DNA from: an uncultured Clostridia bacterium
GTDB taxonomy: Bacteria > Bacillota > Clostridia > Oscillospirales > Oscillospiraceae
Assembly: GCA_932222125.1 (NCBI GenBank)
Contig: CAKNZJ010000122.1
Coordinates: 1-64,000, forward strand
Length of the DNA: 64,000 nucleotides
Direction of reading: 5' to 3'
This document shows positions 1 through 7,671 of this stretch, piece by piece. The position numbers and the translations under genes were made by a program. Positions within the stretch are counted from its first letter, which is position 1; each line of letters opens with the position of its first letter. Below the pieces are notes generated by a model. That model searched no databases. It was not told the DNA's origin and saw nothing but the letters and a program-made list of their open reading frames with translations.

Positions 1-341
1 AGGAGTGCGGCTGCGGCCATGACCCCCACCACGATGAGTGCGGCTGCGGCCATGACCACCACCATGCCGATGAGGTATTCTCCAGCTGGGGCAGGGAGAC
101 AGTGACTACCTATACTTCCCCACAACTGGATGCAATCCTCACAAAGCTAGACCTGGGCGAGTGCGGTGATGTCCTCCGGGCCAAGGGGATCGTCCCCTCC
201 ATCGGCGGAAGCTGGCTCCACTTCGACTATGTGCCCGGGGAGCATCAGGTGCGCTCTGGGCCGGCAGATTACACTGGCCGGTTGTGTGTCATCGGCTCCC
301 AGTTAAAAGAGGACAAGCTGACCGACCTGTTCGGTCTGTAG
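1..341 (+). CDS. CobW-type GTPase, C-terminal part (5' end outside window)
   Basis: The frame is open from base 3 to the TAG at 339-341, so this is the 3' part of a gene that starts upstream. The visible peptide opens with a Cys/His-rich stretch in which the octapeptide DECGCGHD occurs about twice, followed by HHHADE. It then runs into a fold typical of the CobW C-terminal domain (YTSPQLDAIL, LRAKGIVPS, WLHFDYVPGE, GRLCVIGSQL). CobW/ZNG proteins are GTP-dependent metal insertases or chaperones, and His/Cys-rich linkers of this kind bind Zn, Co or Ni. A GTG at 102 could be mistaken for a start, but the homologous sequence continues upstream of it. The next gene, also CobW-like, starts 12 bases after the stop, so the two are probably co-transcribed. 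Confidence 0.85.
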   Translation, partial: ECGCGHDPHHDECGCGHDHHHADEVFSSWGRETVTTYTSPQLDAILTKLDLGECGDVLRAKGIVPSIGGSWLHFDYVPGEHQVRSGPADYTGRLCVIGSQLKEDKLTDLFGL

Positions 342-353
342 ATGGAGCTTACC

Positions 354-1283
354 ATGGATATCCCTGTCTATTTAATCGCCGGATTTTTGGATAGCGGCAA
401 AACCACCTTTATCAACGGGATTTTGGAGGACGGCTTTGCCCGGGGCAGCCGCACGCTGCTGGTGCGCTGTGAAGAGGGAGAGATGGACTACAACCCTCCA
501 TTCCTTAACAATGTGGCTGTAGTCACCTTGGAAGGTGAGGACGAGCTCAGCAGCGCCAACCTTCAACGCTATGAAAAAAAGTTCAAACCTCAGCAGATAC
601 TCATCGAGTTCAACGGCATGTGGTCCCTACAGCACTTTTGCCAAGATGTCCTACCCAGCAACTGGATCCTCTATCAACTGGTGACCCTGGTGGAGTCGGC
701 CACCTTTGACAGCTATGCCAAAAACCTGGGCCAGATTATGATGGAAAAGCTCATCAACGCCGATATGATCGTATTTAACCGCTGCGATCCAATTCTGGCC
801 GCTGCCCTGCGCCAGCGAAACCTGCGCATGGTGAACCGTCGGGCCAGCATCTATCTGGAACATCGAGACGGCACCAGCGAGGACTATGTGGATGACACCG
901 TATGTCCCTTCGACTTGGATTCCTATATCATCCACATCCCTGATGCGGACTTTGGCATCTGGTATGTGGATGCCATGGAACACCCTGATCGGTATAACGG
1001 CAAGCTGATCCGAGCTAAACTGGTGGTGTGCCACCTTCCCCAGTATCCTGGCGAGGTAATTTTAGGCCGCTTTGCCATGACCTGCTGCGAGGAGGACATC
1101 AGTTTCTTTGGTGTGGTAGCCCATGGGGATGGCTTTGATTCCTATCCCAACCGGTCCTGGACAGATGTCACTGCCAGAGTCAGCATCCAAAACCATCCCG
1201 CCTATGAGGGCAAGGGTCCGGTGCTCCAGGTTACCGCATTGGAGCCCGCCACTAAGCCGGAACAGGAAGTTCTCACATTCTGA
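354..1283 (+). CDS. CobW-like GTPase with TIGR03943/DUF1980-like C-terminus
   Basis: Predicted metal-handling GTPase of about 309 residues. The N-terminus has a CobW-style Walker A, GFLDSGKTT, at about residues 10-18, and a possible guanine-specificity motif NRCD near 150. The usual GCxCC metal motif of CobW proteins is not present; RCEEGEMDY stands in that region. The last 100 residues (GRFAMTCCEEDISFFGVV and following) resemble the C-terminal domain of the TIGR03943/YcgQ family, whose members sit beside YcgR-type permeases. The start at 354 is chosen because TGGAG lies 6 bases before it; the ATG at 342 has no ribosome binding site. The gene sits directly behind another CobW gene and ends in a terminator at 1297. 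The function in zinc or another metal supply is inferred. Confidence 0.8.
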   Translation: MDIPVYLIAGFLDSGKTTFINGILEDGFARGSRTLLVRCEEGEMDYNPPFLNNVAVVTLEGEDELSSANLQRYEKKFKPQQILIEFNGMWSLQHFCQDVLPSNWILYQLVTLVESATFDSYAKNLGQIMMEKLINADMIVFNRCDPILAAALRQRNLRMVNRRASIYLEHRDGTSEDYVDDTVCPFDLDSYIIHIPDADFGIWYVDAMEHPDRYNGKLIRAKLVVCHLPQYPGEVILGRFAMTCCEEDISFFGVVAHGDGFDSYPNRSWTDVTARVSIQNHPAYEGKGPVLQVTALEPATKPEQEVLTF

Positions 1284-1296
1284 TTAAACGCCAGTT

Positions 1297-1330
1297 CAGG
1301 GTCTGCCATATAATTGGCAGGCCCTGTTTT
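1297..1330 (+). terminator. Rho-independent terminator after the CobW pair
   Basis: A 12-base stem, CAGGGTCTGCCA with TGGCAGGCCCTG and one T-G wobble, encloses a 6-base loop and is followed by TTTT. It separates the CobW genes from the deacetylase gene. Confidence 0.8.
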
Positions 1331-1385
1331 CATGAAACGGCTCCCATCCGCATACAGTGTACCAATGCTGAAAATCGGAGGGGTT

Positions 1386-2168
1386 ATGATGAAAGGAACA
1401 AAAATCATTTACCTGCGGCGAAAAATAGTGGCCGCCGTGGCCTGTGTGATTGCCGCTGCCGCCATGCTTTATGTTGTCAACAGTCCGATGGTGGTGGGTG
1501 CAGCGGCCACCAGCCGCCAGCTTCCCATCTATTGTGTGCAAAAAGACTATAAAGCTCTATCCATCAGCTTTGACGCGGCCTGGGGCAACGAGGACACACA
1601 GCAGCTGATTGATATTTTAGCCAAATATAACGTTCAGGCCACATTCTTTATAGTAGGCGAGTGGGTAGATAAATACCCTGAGTCAGTGAAAGCCCTGTCA
1701 GACGCGGGCCATGAGGTGATGGGGCACTCCAATGACCACGCTCACTTCAACAGCCTGTCCACCCAGGAAATTATTGATGACATCAACGCCAACAACGACA
1801 AAATTGAGGGAGTCACCGGCGTCCGGCCCACCCTGTTCCGCTGCCCTTACGGCGAGTATGACGATCATGTCATCAACGCCGTCCGTTCCATGAACATCGA
1901 GCCCATCCAGTGGGATGTGGACAGCCTGGACTGGAAAGACCTATCTGCCGCGGAAATCACCCGGCGCGTGACCTCCAAGGTGCAGCCTGGCTCTATCGTA
2001 CTGTTTCATAACGCTGCCCTGCACACACCAGAGGCCCTGCCCTCCATCATTGAGACTCTACTTCAGGATGGCTATACCTTCCTCCCCATCTCTCAGCTTA
2101 TTATGCCCGGCCAGTATAATCAGGACTATATCATCGACCATGCCGGACGTCAGTGCTCACCCAAATAA
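1386..2168 (+). CDS. Exported polysaccharide deacetylase (NodB/CE4 family)
   Basis: About 260 residues. An N-terminal basic patch and hydrophobic segment (residues about 14-40) make a signal or membrane anchor, followed by one NodB-homology domain. The CE4 motifs are visible in order: SFDAAWG (motif 1, first Asp kept but the usual second Asp replaced), HSNDH (metal-binding H-x3-H), RCPYGEYD, WDVDSLDW, and LFHNAALHT (catalytic His region). The arrangement resembles PdaA/PdaB-type peptidoglycan N-acetylglucosamine or muramic acid deacetylases of endospore formers, but the exact substrate cannot be told. The start at 1386 follows GGAGGGG at 1377-1383; the longer frame from 1314 begins inside the preceding terminator. 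It appears to be a single-gene unit, closed by the hairpin at 2186. Confidence 0.85.
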   Translation: MMKGTKIIYLRRKIVAAVACVIAAAAMLYVVNSPMVVGAAATSRQLPIYCVQKDYKALSISFDAAWGNEDTQQLIDILAKYNVQATFFIVGEWVDKYPESVKALSDAGHEVMGHSNDHAHFNSLSTQEIIDDINANNDKIEGVTGVRPTLFRCPYGEYDDHVINAVRSMNIEPIQWDVDSLDWKDLSAAEITRRVTSKVQPGSIVLFHNAALHTPEALPSIIETLLQDGYTFLPISQLIMPGQYNQDYIIDHAGRQCSPK

Positions 2169-2185
2169 CATCCGTCCACGGCCCC

Positions 2186-2220
2186 GGCAAGGTTGCCCGC
2201 CTTGCCAGGGTCTTATTTTT
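2186..2220 (+). terminator. Terminator after the polysaccharide deacetylase
   Basis: GGCAAGG and CCTTGCC form a 7-base stem around a 7-base loop; a T-rich stretch, TCTTATTTTT, follows. Confidence 0.7.
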
Positions 2221-2339
2221 CCCTCAGCACGTCCTATCCCTCCTCTGCCTCATCCCTGCCCTGCCTAAAACCACCAAATCTCTTATCACAACAATTTTAC
2301 CACCCCTATTAAAAATACGGAAAAATTTGAAAACAGGCA

Positions 2340-2368
2340 TTGACAACTCAAGTTAGCCGTGGTAAACT
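2340..2368 (+). promoter_or_regulatory. Sigma-A-type promoter of the feo locus
   Basis: TTGACA, 17 bases, TAAACT. The spacer and -10 are spanned by a GTTAG-N10-CTAAC dyad (2352-2371), so a repressor bound there would block RNA polymerase. Confidence 0.8.
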
Positions 2369-2386
2369 AACAGACGATCTAAACTA

Positions 2387-2402
2387 GTTAGCCCGACCTA
2401 AC
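2387..2402 (+). promoter_or_regulatory. DtxR-like operator upstream of feoA (GTTAG-N6-CTAAC)
   Basis: GTTAG-CCCGAC-CTAAC lies about 20 bases past the -10 box. The half-sites and spacing equal those of the palindrome before feoB at 2974-2993. The pattern matches the known DtxR/IdeR iron box (TTAGGTTAG-CTAACCTAA type), not a Fur box. Binding by a DtxR-family metal repressor is inferred. Confidence 0.65.
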
Positions 2403-2487
2403 CTTTTGATTCACACTTGGGCTTGGGGCCGGAGGCGCCCGCCCGCAGCTTGTATCTCTGACAACAAACAGGGGAGGAAGAAACGCT

Positions 2488-2700
2488 ATGATCCCGCTGA
2501 CAATGGCCCAAGCCGGTGAGGAAACCGTCATCCTAAAAATTACTGGCAAGGACGAAATCCGCCAGAGATTGGCGGAGCTCGGCTTTGTGGTGGGAGGAAA
2601 GGTCACCGTAATCAGCCAGCTTGGAGGCAATCTTATCGTTCAGGTGAAGGACAGCCGTGTGGCTCTGGATCAATCCATGGCCACCCGCATTATGATTTGA
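2488..2700 (+). CDS. feoA: FeoA domain protein (ferrous iron transport), first copy
   Basis: Seventy residues forming a single FeoA (SH3-like) domain: MAQAGEETVILKITGKDEIRQRL, AELGFVVGGKVTVISQ, LGGNLIVQVKDSRVALD. FeoA is a small cytoplasmic protein that acts with the FeoB permease. GGGGAGGAAG lies 7-15 bases before the ATG. It is the first gene of the locus, behind a promoter with two metal-repressor-like dyads, and a second FeoA follows 14 bases after its stop. Two tandem FeoA genes are common in Clostridia. Confidence 0.93.
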   Translation: MIPLTMAQAGEETVILKITGKDEIRQRLAELGFVVGGKVTVISQLGGNLIVQVKDSRVALDQSMATRIMI

Positions 2701-2714
2701 GAGGAGACGAGCAT

Positions 2715-2936
2715 ATGAAAACGTTGAAAGACGTGGGCGTTGGCTCCACCGCCGTAGTGGTCAAGCTCCACGGCGAGGGCCCGGTGAAACGCCGCATTAT
2801 GGATATGGGCATTACCAAGGGCGTGGAACTCTATGTGCGCAAGTTGGCCCCTCTAGGTGACCCGATTGAGTTGTCCGTCCGGGGTTATGAGTTATCCGTT
2901 CGCAAATCAGACGCAGAAATGATTGAGGTGGAATAA
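2715..2936 (+). CDS. feoA: FeoA domain protein, second copy
   Basis: Seventy-three residues, again one FeoA domain (GSTAVVVKLHGEGPVKRRIMD, MGITKGVELYVRKLAPLGDP, IELSVRGYELSVRKSDAEMIEVE). GAGGAGACG precedes the ATG at 2715 by about 5 bases; the longer frame from 2697 has no ribosome binding site. This copy keeps the G-D-P and L-R-K signature that the first copy lacks, so the two are diverged paralogues and not a recent duplication. feoB starts 74 bases downstream, after a small hairpin and its own operator-like palindrome. Confidence 0.93.
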   Translation: MKTLKDVGVGSTAVVVKLHGEGPVKRRIMDMGITKGVELYVRKLAPLGDPIELSVRGYELSVRKSDAEMIEVE

Positions 2937-2943
2937 ATTTTTT

Positions 2944-2965
2944 GCGGCATAAGCCGCCCATTTTT
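2944..2965 (+). terminator. Weak hairpin between feoA and feoB
   Basis: GCGGC-ATAA-GCCGC followed by CCATTTTT. The 5-base stem suggests partial termination or an RNA boundary between feoAA and feoB, not a full stop. Confidence 0.4.
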
Positions 2966-2973
2966 AACATCCT

Positions 2974-2993
2974 GGGTTAGTAGATACTAACCC
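2974..2993 (+). promoter_or_regulatory. Perfect palindrome upstream of feoB, DtxR-like operator
   Basis: Nine-base perfect arms, GGGTTAGTA and TACTAACCC, around GA. It contains GTTAG-N6-CTAAC, identical in half-site and spacing to the dyad at 2387-2402. It ends 17 bases before the feoB start, overlapping the position expected for a local promoter or the 5' untranslated region. Confidence 0.7.
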
Positions 2994-3010
2994 GGGGAAG
3001 GGAGACGCAC

Positions 3011-5389
3011 ATGGATATTAAAATCGCGCTGGCGGGCAATCCAAACTGCGGCAAGACCACGCTGTTCAATGCCCTCACCGGCTCCAACCAGTATGTGGGA
3101 AACTGGCCCGGTGTCACTGTAGAAAAGAAAGAGGGACGGCTAAAGGGTCACAATGACGTCATTATCCAGGACCTGCCCGGCATCTATTCCCTATCGCCAT
3201 ACACGCTGGAGGAGGTGGTGGCCCGCAGCTATCTGGTGGGGGAACATCCCGATGCCATTCTGAATATCGTAGACGGCACCAACATCGAGCGCAACTTATA
3301 CCTCACCACCCAGCTCATTGAATTGGGCCTGCCCGTTGTAGTGGGGGTGAATATGATCGATCTGGTCCGAAAAAATGGCGACAAAATCGACCTCAACAAG
3401 TTGGGCAAAGCTCTGGGCTGTGAAGTGGTGGAGATGTCCGCGCTTAAGGGGGAGGGCGGTATGGCCGCGGCAGAAACAGCGCTAGCTATGGCTCAGTCCC
3501 ACCGGGGCGGGGAGCTGCCACATGTGTTCACCGGCAGCGTGGAACACGCCTTGGCCCATATTGAGGAATCTATCCAGGGCAAGGTGGATGACCGGTATCT
3601 CCGCTGGTATGCCATCAAAGTATTTGAGCGAGACGAGAAGGTGCTGGAAGAACTTCATCTGAGCGGCGATCTAGTGGAGCATCTGATGGAGCATGTGGCT
3701 GACTGTGAGGCCGAACTGGATGATGACGCAGAATCCATTATCACCAATCAGCGCTATTCGTACATTACGGGGGTGGTGGATCAGGCAGTGGTCAAGCATG
3801 CTCCCAAACACGCCATGTCCGTCTCTGATAGGATCGACCGGGTGGTCACCAACCGGGTGTTGGCCCTGCCTATCTTCGCGGCTGTCATGTTTCTCATCTA
3901 TGCCATTGCCATGGGAAGCTGGTCCTTCTCCATTGGCACCAAGGGCACAGACTGGGCCAACGACGGCCTGTTCGGCGACGGCTGGTTTCTTCCCTTCACC
4001 GCCAATATGGAGGAGTGGGAAGAGGCTTCAGGCGCCTATGATGAGGCCGAAACCATCATTGCAGCCTACGAATCCGGCCAAAACCAGGCCTATCTTTATA
4101 ACGACGAAAACGGCGAAACCACTACCATCATGGTCGACATCGAAAACTATGCTCAGGCGCTGACCGTGCCGGAGCCCAACCCCGCCGATTACGGCATCTG
4201 GGTACCAGGCATCCCTGTTCTGGTGGAACAAGCCCTGACTGCGCTCAACTGCAATGAGGTAGTGGCTTCCCTGGTGTTAGACGGTATCGTGGGCGGCGTG
4301 GGCGCTGTGCTTGGCTTTGTGCCTCAGCTTCTGATACTGTTTCTGTTGCTGGCCGTTTTAGAGGATGTGGGGTATATGGCCCGGGTGGCCTTCATTATGG
4401 ACCGTATCTTCCGCCGCTTCGGCCTGTCCGGCAAATCCTTCATCCCCATGCTGGTCTCCACTGGTTGCGGTGTCCCCGGTGTCATGGCCTCCCGCACCAT
4501 TGAGCAGGATCGGGACCGTAAAATGACCATCATCACCACCTGCTTTATGCCCTGCGGTGCCAAAATACCCATCATTACCATGTTTGCCGCCGCCCTGTTC
4601 GGTGGCTCCACCCTGGTGGCTTGGTCCGCCTTCTTTATCGGCATCTCCGCTGTGGTGGTGTCCGGCATTATCCTGAAAAAGTTTAGGGCGTTTGCAGGAG
4701 AACCCGCCCCCTTCGTCATGGAACTGCCCACCTATCACGCCCCCTCTGTCGTCAATGTGCTCCGAGCCACCTGGGAGCGGGGCTGGTCCTTCATCAAACG
4801 GGCAGGCACGGTCATTCTGCTGTCCTCGATCATCCTATGGTTTCTACAGGGCTTCGGCTTTACAGGGGAAAGCTTTGGCCCGGTAGACAATAACAACGAC
4901 TCCCTGCTGGCCACCATGGGCAATATGCTAGCCTTTCTCTTTGTCCCTCTTGGCTTTGGCCATTGGCAGACCACAGTGGCTACCTTTACCGGTCTCATCG
5001 CCAAGGAAGAGGTGGTGAGCACCATAGGCGTGCTGTATCCCGGCAACCTGACCGCCAACATCGGCGCCGCCTTCACTGCTATCTCTGCCTACAGCTTTAT
5101 GATCTTTAATCTGCTGTGCGCTCCCTGCTTTGCCGCCATGGGCGCCATTAAGCGGGAGATGAACAACACCAAGTGGACTATGGCCGCCATCGGCTATATG
5201 TGCCTATTCGCCTATGTGACTGCCCTCATTGTCTACCAGCTTGGCACTTTGTTTACTGGCGGCGGCTTCACCCTGCTCACCGCCGTTGCCATCCTTCTGT
5301 TGGTGGGCCTGCTCTACCTGCTGTTCCGCCCCACCCCCGCCTTGGGGCAGACAGTTGACCGGCGTAGTGTAGATACAGCCCAAGTTTAA
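3011..5389 (+). CDS. feoB: FeoB ferrous iron permease with GTPase domain
   Basis: A 792-residue inner-membrane Fe(II) transporter. The N-terminal G domain shows G1 GNPNCGKTT (9-17), G3 DLPG (54-57), G4 NMID (114-117) and G5 SALKG (143-147), followed by the helical regulator region and then two Gate-type membrane halves from about residue 283. The Gate cysteine motif is present as STGCGVPGVM (about 483-492), and a second CxxG-like site is MPCGAKIP. Between the first membrane helix and the first Gate there is a hydrophilic, acidic loop of roughly 80-110 residues (about 315-400, rich in E, D, Y, N), much longer than in E. coli FeoB. AAGGGAG precedes the ATG. It is preceded by an operator-like palindrome and followed after 12 bases by a FeoB-associated peptide. 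Confidence 0.96.
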   Translation: MDIKIALAGNPNCGKTTLFNALTGSNQYVGNWPGVTVEKKEGRLKGHNDVIIQDLPGIYSLSPYTLEEVVARSYLVGEHPDAILNIVDGTNIERNLYLTTQLIELGLPVVVGVNMIDLVRKNGDKIDLNKLGKALGCEVVEMSALKGEGGMAAAETALAMAQSHRGGELPHVFTGSVEHALAHIEESIQGKVDDRYLRWYAIKVFERDEKVLEELHLSGDLVEHLMEHVADCEAELDDDAESIITNQRYSYITGVVDQAVVKHAPKHAMSVSDRIDRVVTNRVLALPIFAAVMFLIYAIAMGSWSFSIGTKGTDWANDGLFGDGWFLPFTANMEEWEEASGAYDEAETIIAAYESGQNQAYLYNDENGETTTIMVDIENYAQALTVPEPNPADYGIWVPGIPVLVEQALTALNCNEVVASLVLDGIVGGVGAVLGFVPQLLILFLLLAVLEDVGYMARVAFIMDRIFRRFGLSGKSFIPMLVSTGCGVPGVMASRTIEQDRDRKMTIITTCFMPCGAKIPIITMFAAALFGGSTLVAWSAFFIGISAVVVSGIILKKFRAFAGEPAPFVMELPTYHAPSVVNVLRATWERGWSFIKRAGTVILLSSIILWFLQGFGFTGESFGPVDNNNDSLLATMGNMLAFLFVPLGFGHWQTTVATFTGLIAKEEVVSTIGVLYPGNLTANIGAAFTAISAYSFMIFNLLCAPCFAAMGAIKREMNNTKWTMAAIGYMCLFAYVTALIVYQLGTLFTGGGFTLLTAVAILLLVGLLYLLFRPTPALGQTVDRRSVDTAQV

Positions 5390-5401
5390 GAGGTGAACAC
5401 C

Positions 5402-5587
5402 ATGATTCAACTGCTTCTAGAGCATTGGGGAACCATCTTGGTCTGCCTGCTGATATTGGCCATAGTGGCACTGTGTCTGCGCAGCATGGTCCGGGACAAA
5501 AAATCGGGCAAATCTGGCTGCGGCTGCTCCTGCGATGGATGCAATCACTGCTCCTGTGGGGGAGAGCATCCCACCCACCACCGGTAG
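5402..5587 (+). CDS. FeoB-associated Cys-rich membrane protein
   Basis: A 61-residue peptide with one membrane helix (about residues 5-28, GTILVCLLILAIVALCL), a short basic linker and a cytoplasmic Cys/Gly-rich tail (CGCSCDGCNHCSC, six cysteines) ending in HPTHHR. It matches the FeoB_associated family (small clostridial proteins encoded after feoB), thought to assist FeoB like FeoC does elsewhere. The start at 5402 follows GAGGTGAA at 5390-5397; the in-frame ATG at 5393 overlaps that site. It is the last gene of the iron locus, closed by a strong terminator. Confidence 0.9.
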   Translation: MIQLLLEHWGTILVCLLILAIVALCLRSMVRDKKSGKSGCGCSCDGCNHCSCGGEHPTHHR

Positions 5588-5597
5588 GCAAATAGTA

Positions 5598-5632
5598 AAT
5601 GCCCTGGAGGACCATCCTCCAGGGCATTTTTT
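5598..5632 (+). terminator. Strong terminator of the feo locus
   Basis: A 14-base perfect stem, AATGCCCTGGAGGA with TCCTCCAGGGCATT, three-base loop CCA, then TTTTTT. Confidence 0.9.
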
Positions 5633-5660
5633 CGCAGCTGTTGAGCCGCTTGAGCCTCCC

Positions 5661-6230
5661 CTAACAGGACAGCTGGCCCAGCAAACAGCACATCTGGGCC
5701 ACCCCCTGGTGCTGCTCCCGGATAATGGAGCGCAAAATAGGCATGAGCTGAACGCAGACGGGATATTGCAAGGTGTTCCGGCTCATTTGGATAGCCCCTT
5801 GGTGGTGAGGGATCATCTCCTCTAAAAATACCCGATCCACCCGATTATTCTGGGGTGCAGTTCCCATTCGCCAGAGCATCTGCCGGATAATCACTTCCAT
5901 CCGCCTCTGGTATAGCCTCAGATCCTGCTGGCAGCTATTCAGCTTGGCGCAGATGGGCAGGATATCCTCCATCTCCTGGATTCCCCTGGTCTGAGCTGCA
6001 ATGATGTTGTTGGCAATGGAGCACAGCCTTCCGTTTTTGGTATATCGCAGGATATTCTGGCTCATTTGGATGGCTGCCCGATGGTGGGGGATCATCTGGA
6101 CAATAAAGTTGTGGGAGATGCTTTGAGTCAGCTGGGCCCCAGTGATGCTCTGGTTCATCCCATCTAAAATCTGATAAAAGCAGGCCAGATAGTCTTTGGA
6201 ATCCTGGGTGAGCAGACAGGAATTTGCCAT
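5661..6230 (-). CDS. DUF305 protein (ferritin-like), two repeats
   Basis: About 189 residues. The DUF305 signature occurs twice: FIVQMIPHHRAAIQMSQN and FLEEMIPHHQGAIQMSRN, each with a Met-x3-His-His pattern that can bind metal. DUF305 proteins are helical and often found near copper or other metal genes; their role is not settled. The start at 6230 is chosen because AGGAGGG stands 8-14 bases upstream on the minus strand; the longer frame to 6344 has no such site and a non-conserved N-terminus. No signal peptide is seen with this start, so a cytoplasmic location is likely. The gene is monocistronic, convergent with feo and divergent from thiI. Confidence 0.85.
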   Translation of the reverse strand: MANSCLLTQDSKDYLACFYQILDGMNQSITGAQLTQSISHNFIVQMIPHHRAAIQMSQNILRYTKNGRLCSIANNIIAAQTRGIQEMEDILPICAKLNSCQQDLRLYQRRMEVIIRQMLWRMGTAPQNNRVDRVFLEEMIPHHQGAIQMSRNTLQYPVCVQLMPILRSIIREQHQGVAQMCCLLGQLSC

Positions 6231-6322
6231 AATTTTGCCCTCCTTTTTGGCCATTCTATGCAGAAAGCCAATCATGGGTGCCATTGCCTTTCTATGACAA
6301 AGCACTCCCGGAATGGTCCATC

Positions 6323-6352
6323 TTGACAGTGCCCACCCCCTCACGGTACAAT
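6323..6352 (+). promoter_or_regulatory. Promoter of thiI
   Basis: TTGACA, 18 bases, TACAAT, about 95 bases before the thiI start. The leader holds a small hairpin (GACGGC-ATGA-GCCGTC near 6375). Confidence 0.75.
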
Positions 6353-6449
6353 AGAGCTACACAGGATGAGAAGGACGGCATGAGCCGTCTTCTATCTGGG
6401 CAAGGCGCAGGGTTTTGCCCATAAACCATTGGGAAAGTAAGGGAACAGT

Positions 6450-7622
6450 ATGAAAGAGATCATCCTGCTCAAGCAGGGGGAAATGGTCCTCAAGGGCCTC
6501 AACCGCCGGGGCTTTGAGGACAAGCTCATGGGAAATGCCAAGCGGCGGCTGAAGCGCTATGGAATCTTCCATGTGTACACCCGTCAGTCCACCACTTACA
6601 TTGAACCTCAGGACGAGGGATGTGACTTTGAGGGCGCTTGGCAAGCCATGGGCAAACTCTTTGGGGTTGCTGGATTGTGCAGGGCCAGAGCATGTCCCAA
6701 GGACAAGGATGCCATTGCCGCTTGTGCCCAGGAATATCTTGGGTCACAGCTTGCTTCAGCTTCCTCTTTTAAGGTGGAGTCCAAGCGGGCGGACAAATCC
6801 TTTCCCTTGACCTCTATTCAGCTGTCCCAGTATGTGGGCAGCGTGCTCCACCAAGCCTTTCCCAAGCTAAAAGTGGACGTCCACACCCCTGCCCTCACCG
6901 TGCACCTGGAGGTCCGGGACTATGATGCCTATGTCCACGCCAATCCGGAACCGGGAGCGGGTGGCCTTCCTGTGGGGATGGGCGGCCGGGCCCTGTCCCT
7001 GTTATCCGGTGGTATTGACTCACCGGTGGCCTCTTGGATGGCGGCCAAACGGGGCAGCATCGTGGATATGATCCACTACTACTCCTATCCCTATACCTCC
7101 CCCGCAGCCAAGGAAAAGGTGCTGGAACTGGCCCGGCTGCTGATTCCCTATACCGGCAAACAGTGCGTCTATATCGTGCCCTTCACCAAGGTCCAGGAGG
7201 AGCTACGCCGGTCCTGTCCTGAGGCACTGTTCACCATACTCATGCGTCGCTTTATGATGCGAATTGCCTGCCGGATCGCTGAGAAAAATGGCATCCAGGC
7301 CCTGGTCACCGGTGAATCTGTGGGACAAGTAGCCAGTCAAACCCTAGAGGCCATCGCCTGTACCGACGCGGTGTGCACCCTTCCCATTCTGCGGCCAGTG
7401 GTGGGTATGGACAAGGAGGAGATCGTTCAGATAGCCCGGAAGATTGGCACCTTTGAGACCTCCATCCTGCCCTATGAGGATTGCTGCACCGTGTTTACCC
7501 CCAAGCACCCTCGCACCAAGCCCAAACCGGAAGAACTGGTGGAAGCCGAGGGGGCTCTGGACGTGGAATCCATGGTGGCGGACGCTGTAGCCAATGTTGA
7601 ACGGATTATTCTGGATCTATGA
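6450..7622 (+). CDS. thiI: tRNA uracil 4-sulfurtransferase ThiI
   Basis: A 390-residue cytoplasmic enzyme that makes 4-thiouridine in tRNA and can supply sulfur for thiamine thiazole. The N-terminal ferredoxin-like and THUMP region spans about residues 1-165, and the AANH/PP-loop ATPase domain begins with SGGIDS (186-191). There is no C-terminal rhodanese domain, as is usual in Gram-positive ThiI, so sulfur must come from a partner cysteine desulfurase that is not encoded in this window. The ATG at 6450 follows the purine-rich AAGGGAACAG. It has its own promoter at 6323 and ends in a hairpin shared with the convergent gene at 7672. Confidence 0.95.
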   Translation: MKEIILLKQGEMVLKGLNRRGFEDKLMGNAKRRLKRYGIFHVYTRQSTTYIEPQDEGCDFEGAWQAMGKLFGVAGLCRARACPKDKDAIAACAQEYLGSQLASASSFKVESKRADKSFPLTSIQLSQYVGSVLHQAFPKLKVDVHTPALTVHLEVRDYDAYVHANPEPGAGGLPVGMGGRALSLLSGGIDSPVASWMAAKRGSIVDMIHYYSYPYTSPAAKEKVLELARLLIPYTGKQCVYIVPFTKVQEELRRSCPEALFTILMRRFMMRIACRIAEKNGIQALVTGESVGQVASQTLEAIACTDAVCTLPILRPVVGMDKEEIVQIARKIGTFETSILPYEDCCTVFTPKHPRTKPKPEELVEAEGALDVESMVADAVANVERIILDL

Positions 7623-7623
7623 C

Positions 7624-7661
7624 AAAAGCCCAGCTCTCTCAATTTAGAGGGCAGGGCTTTT
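7624..7661. terminator. Bidirectional terminator between thiI and the cinA operon
   Basis: AAAAGCCC pairs with GGGCTTTT around a partly paired core (CTCTC/GAG). The A and T runs on each side let it serve both strands. Confidence 0.75.
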
Positions 7662-7671
7662 CTCATATTCC

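Noticed and set aside
102..341. Separate 79-residue gene starting at GTG 102
   Set aside because: The frame and the Cys/His-rich homologous sequence continue upstream to the window edge, so it is the end of a larger gene.
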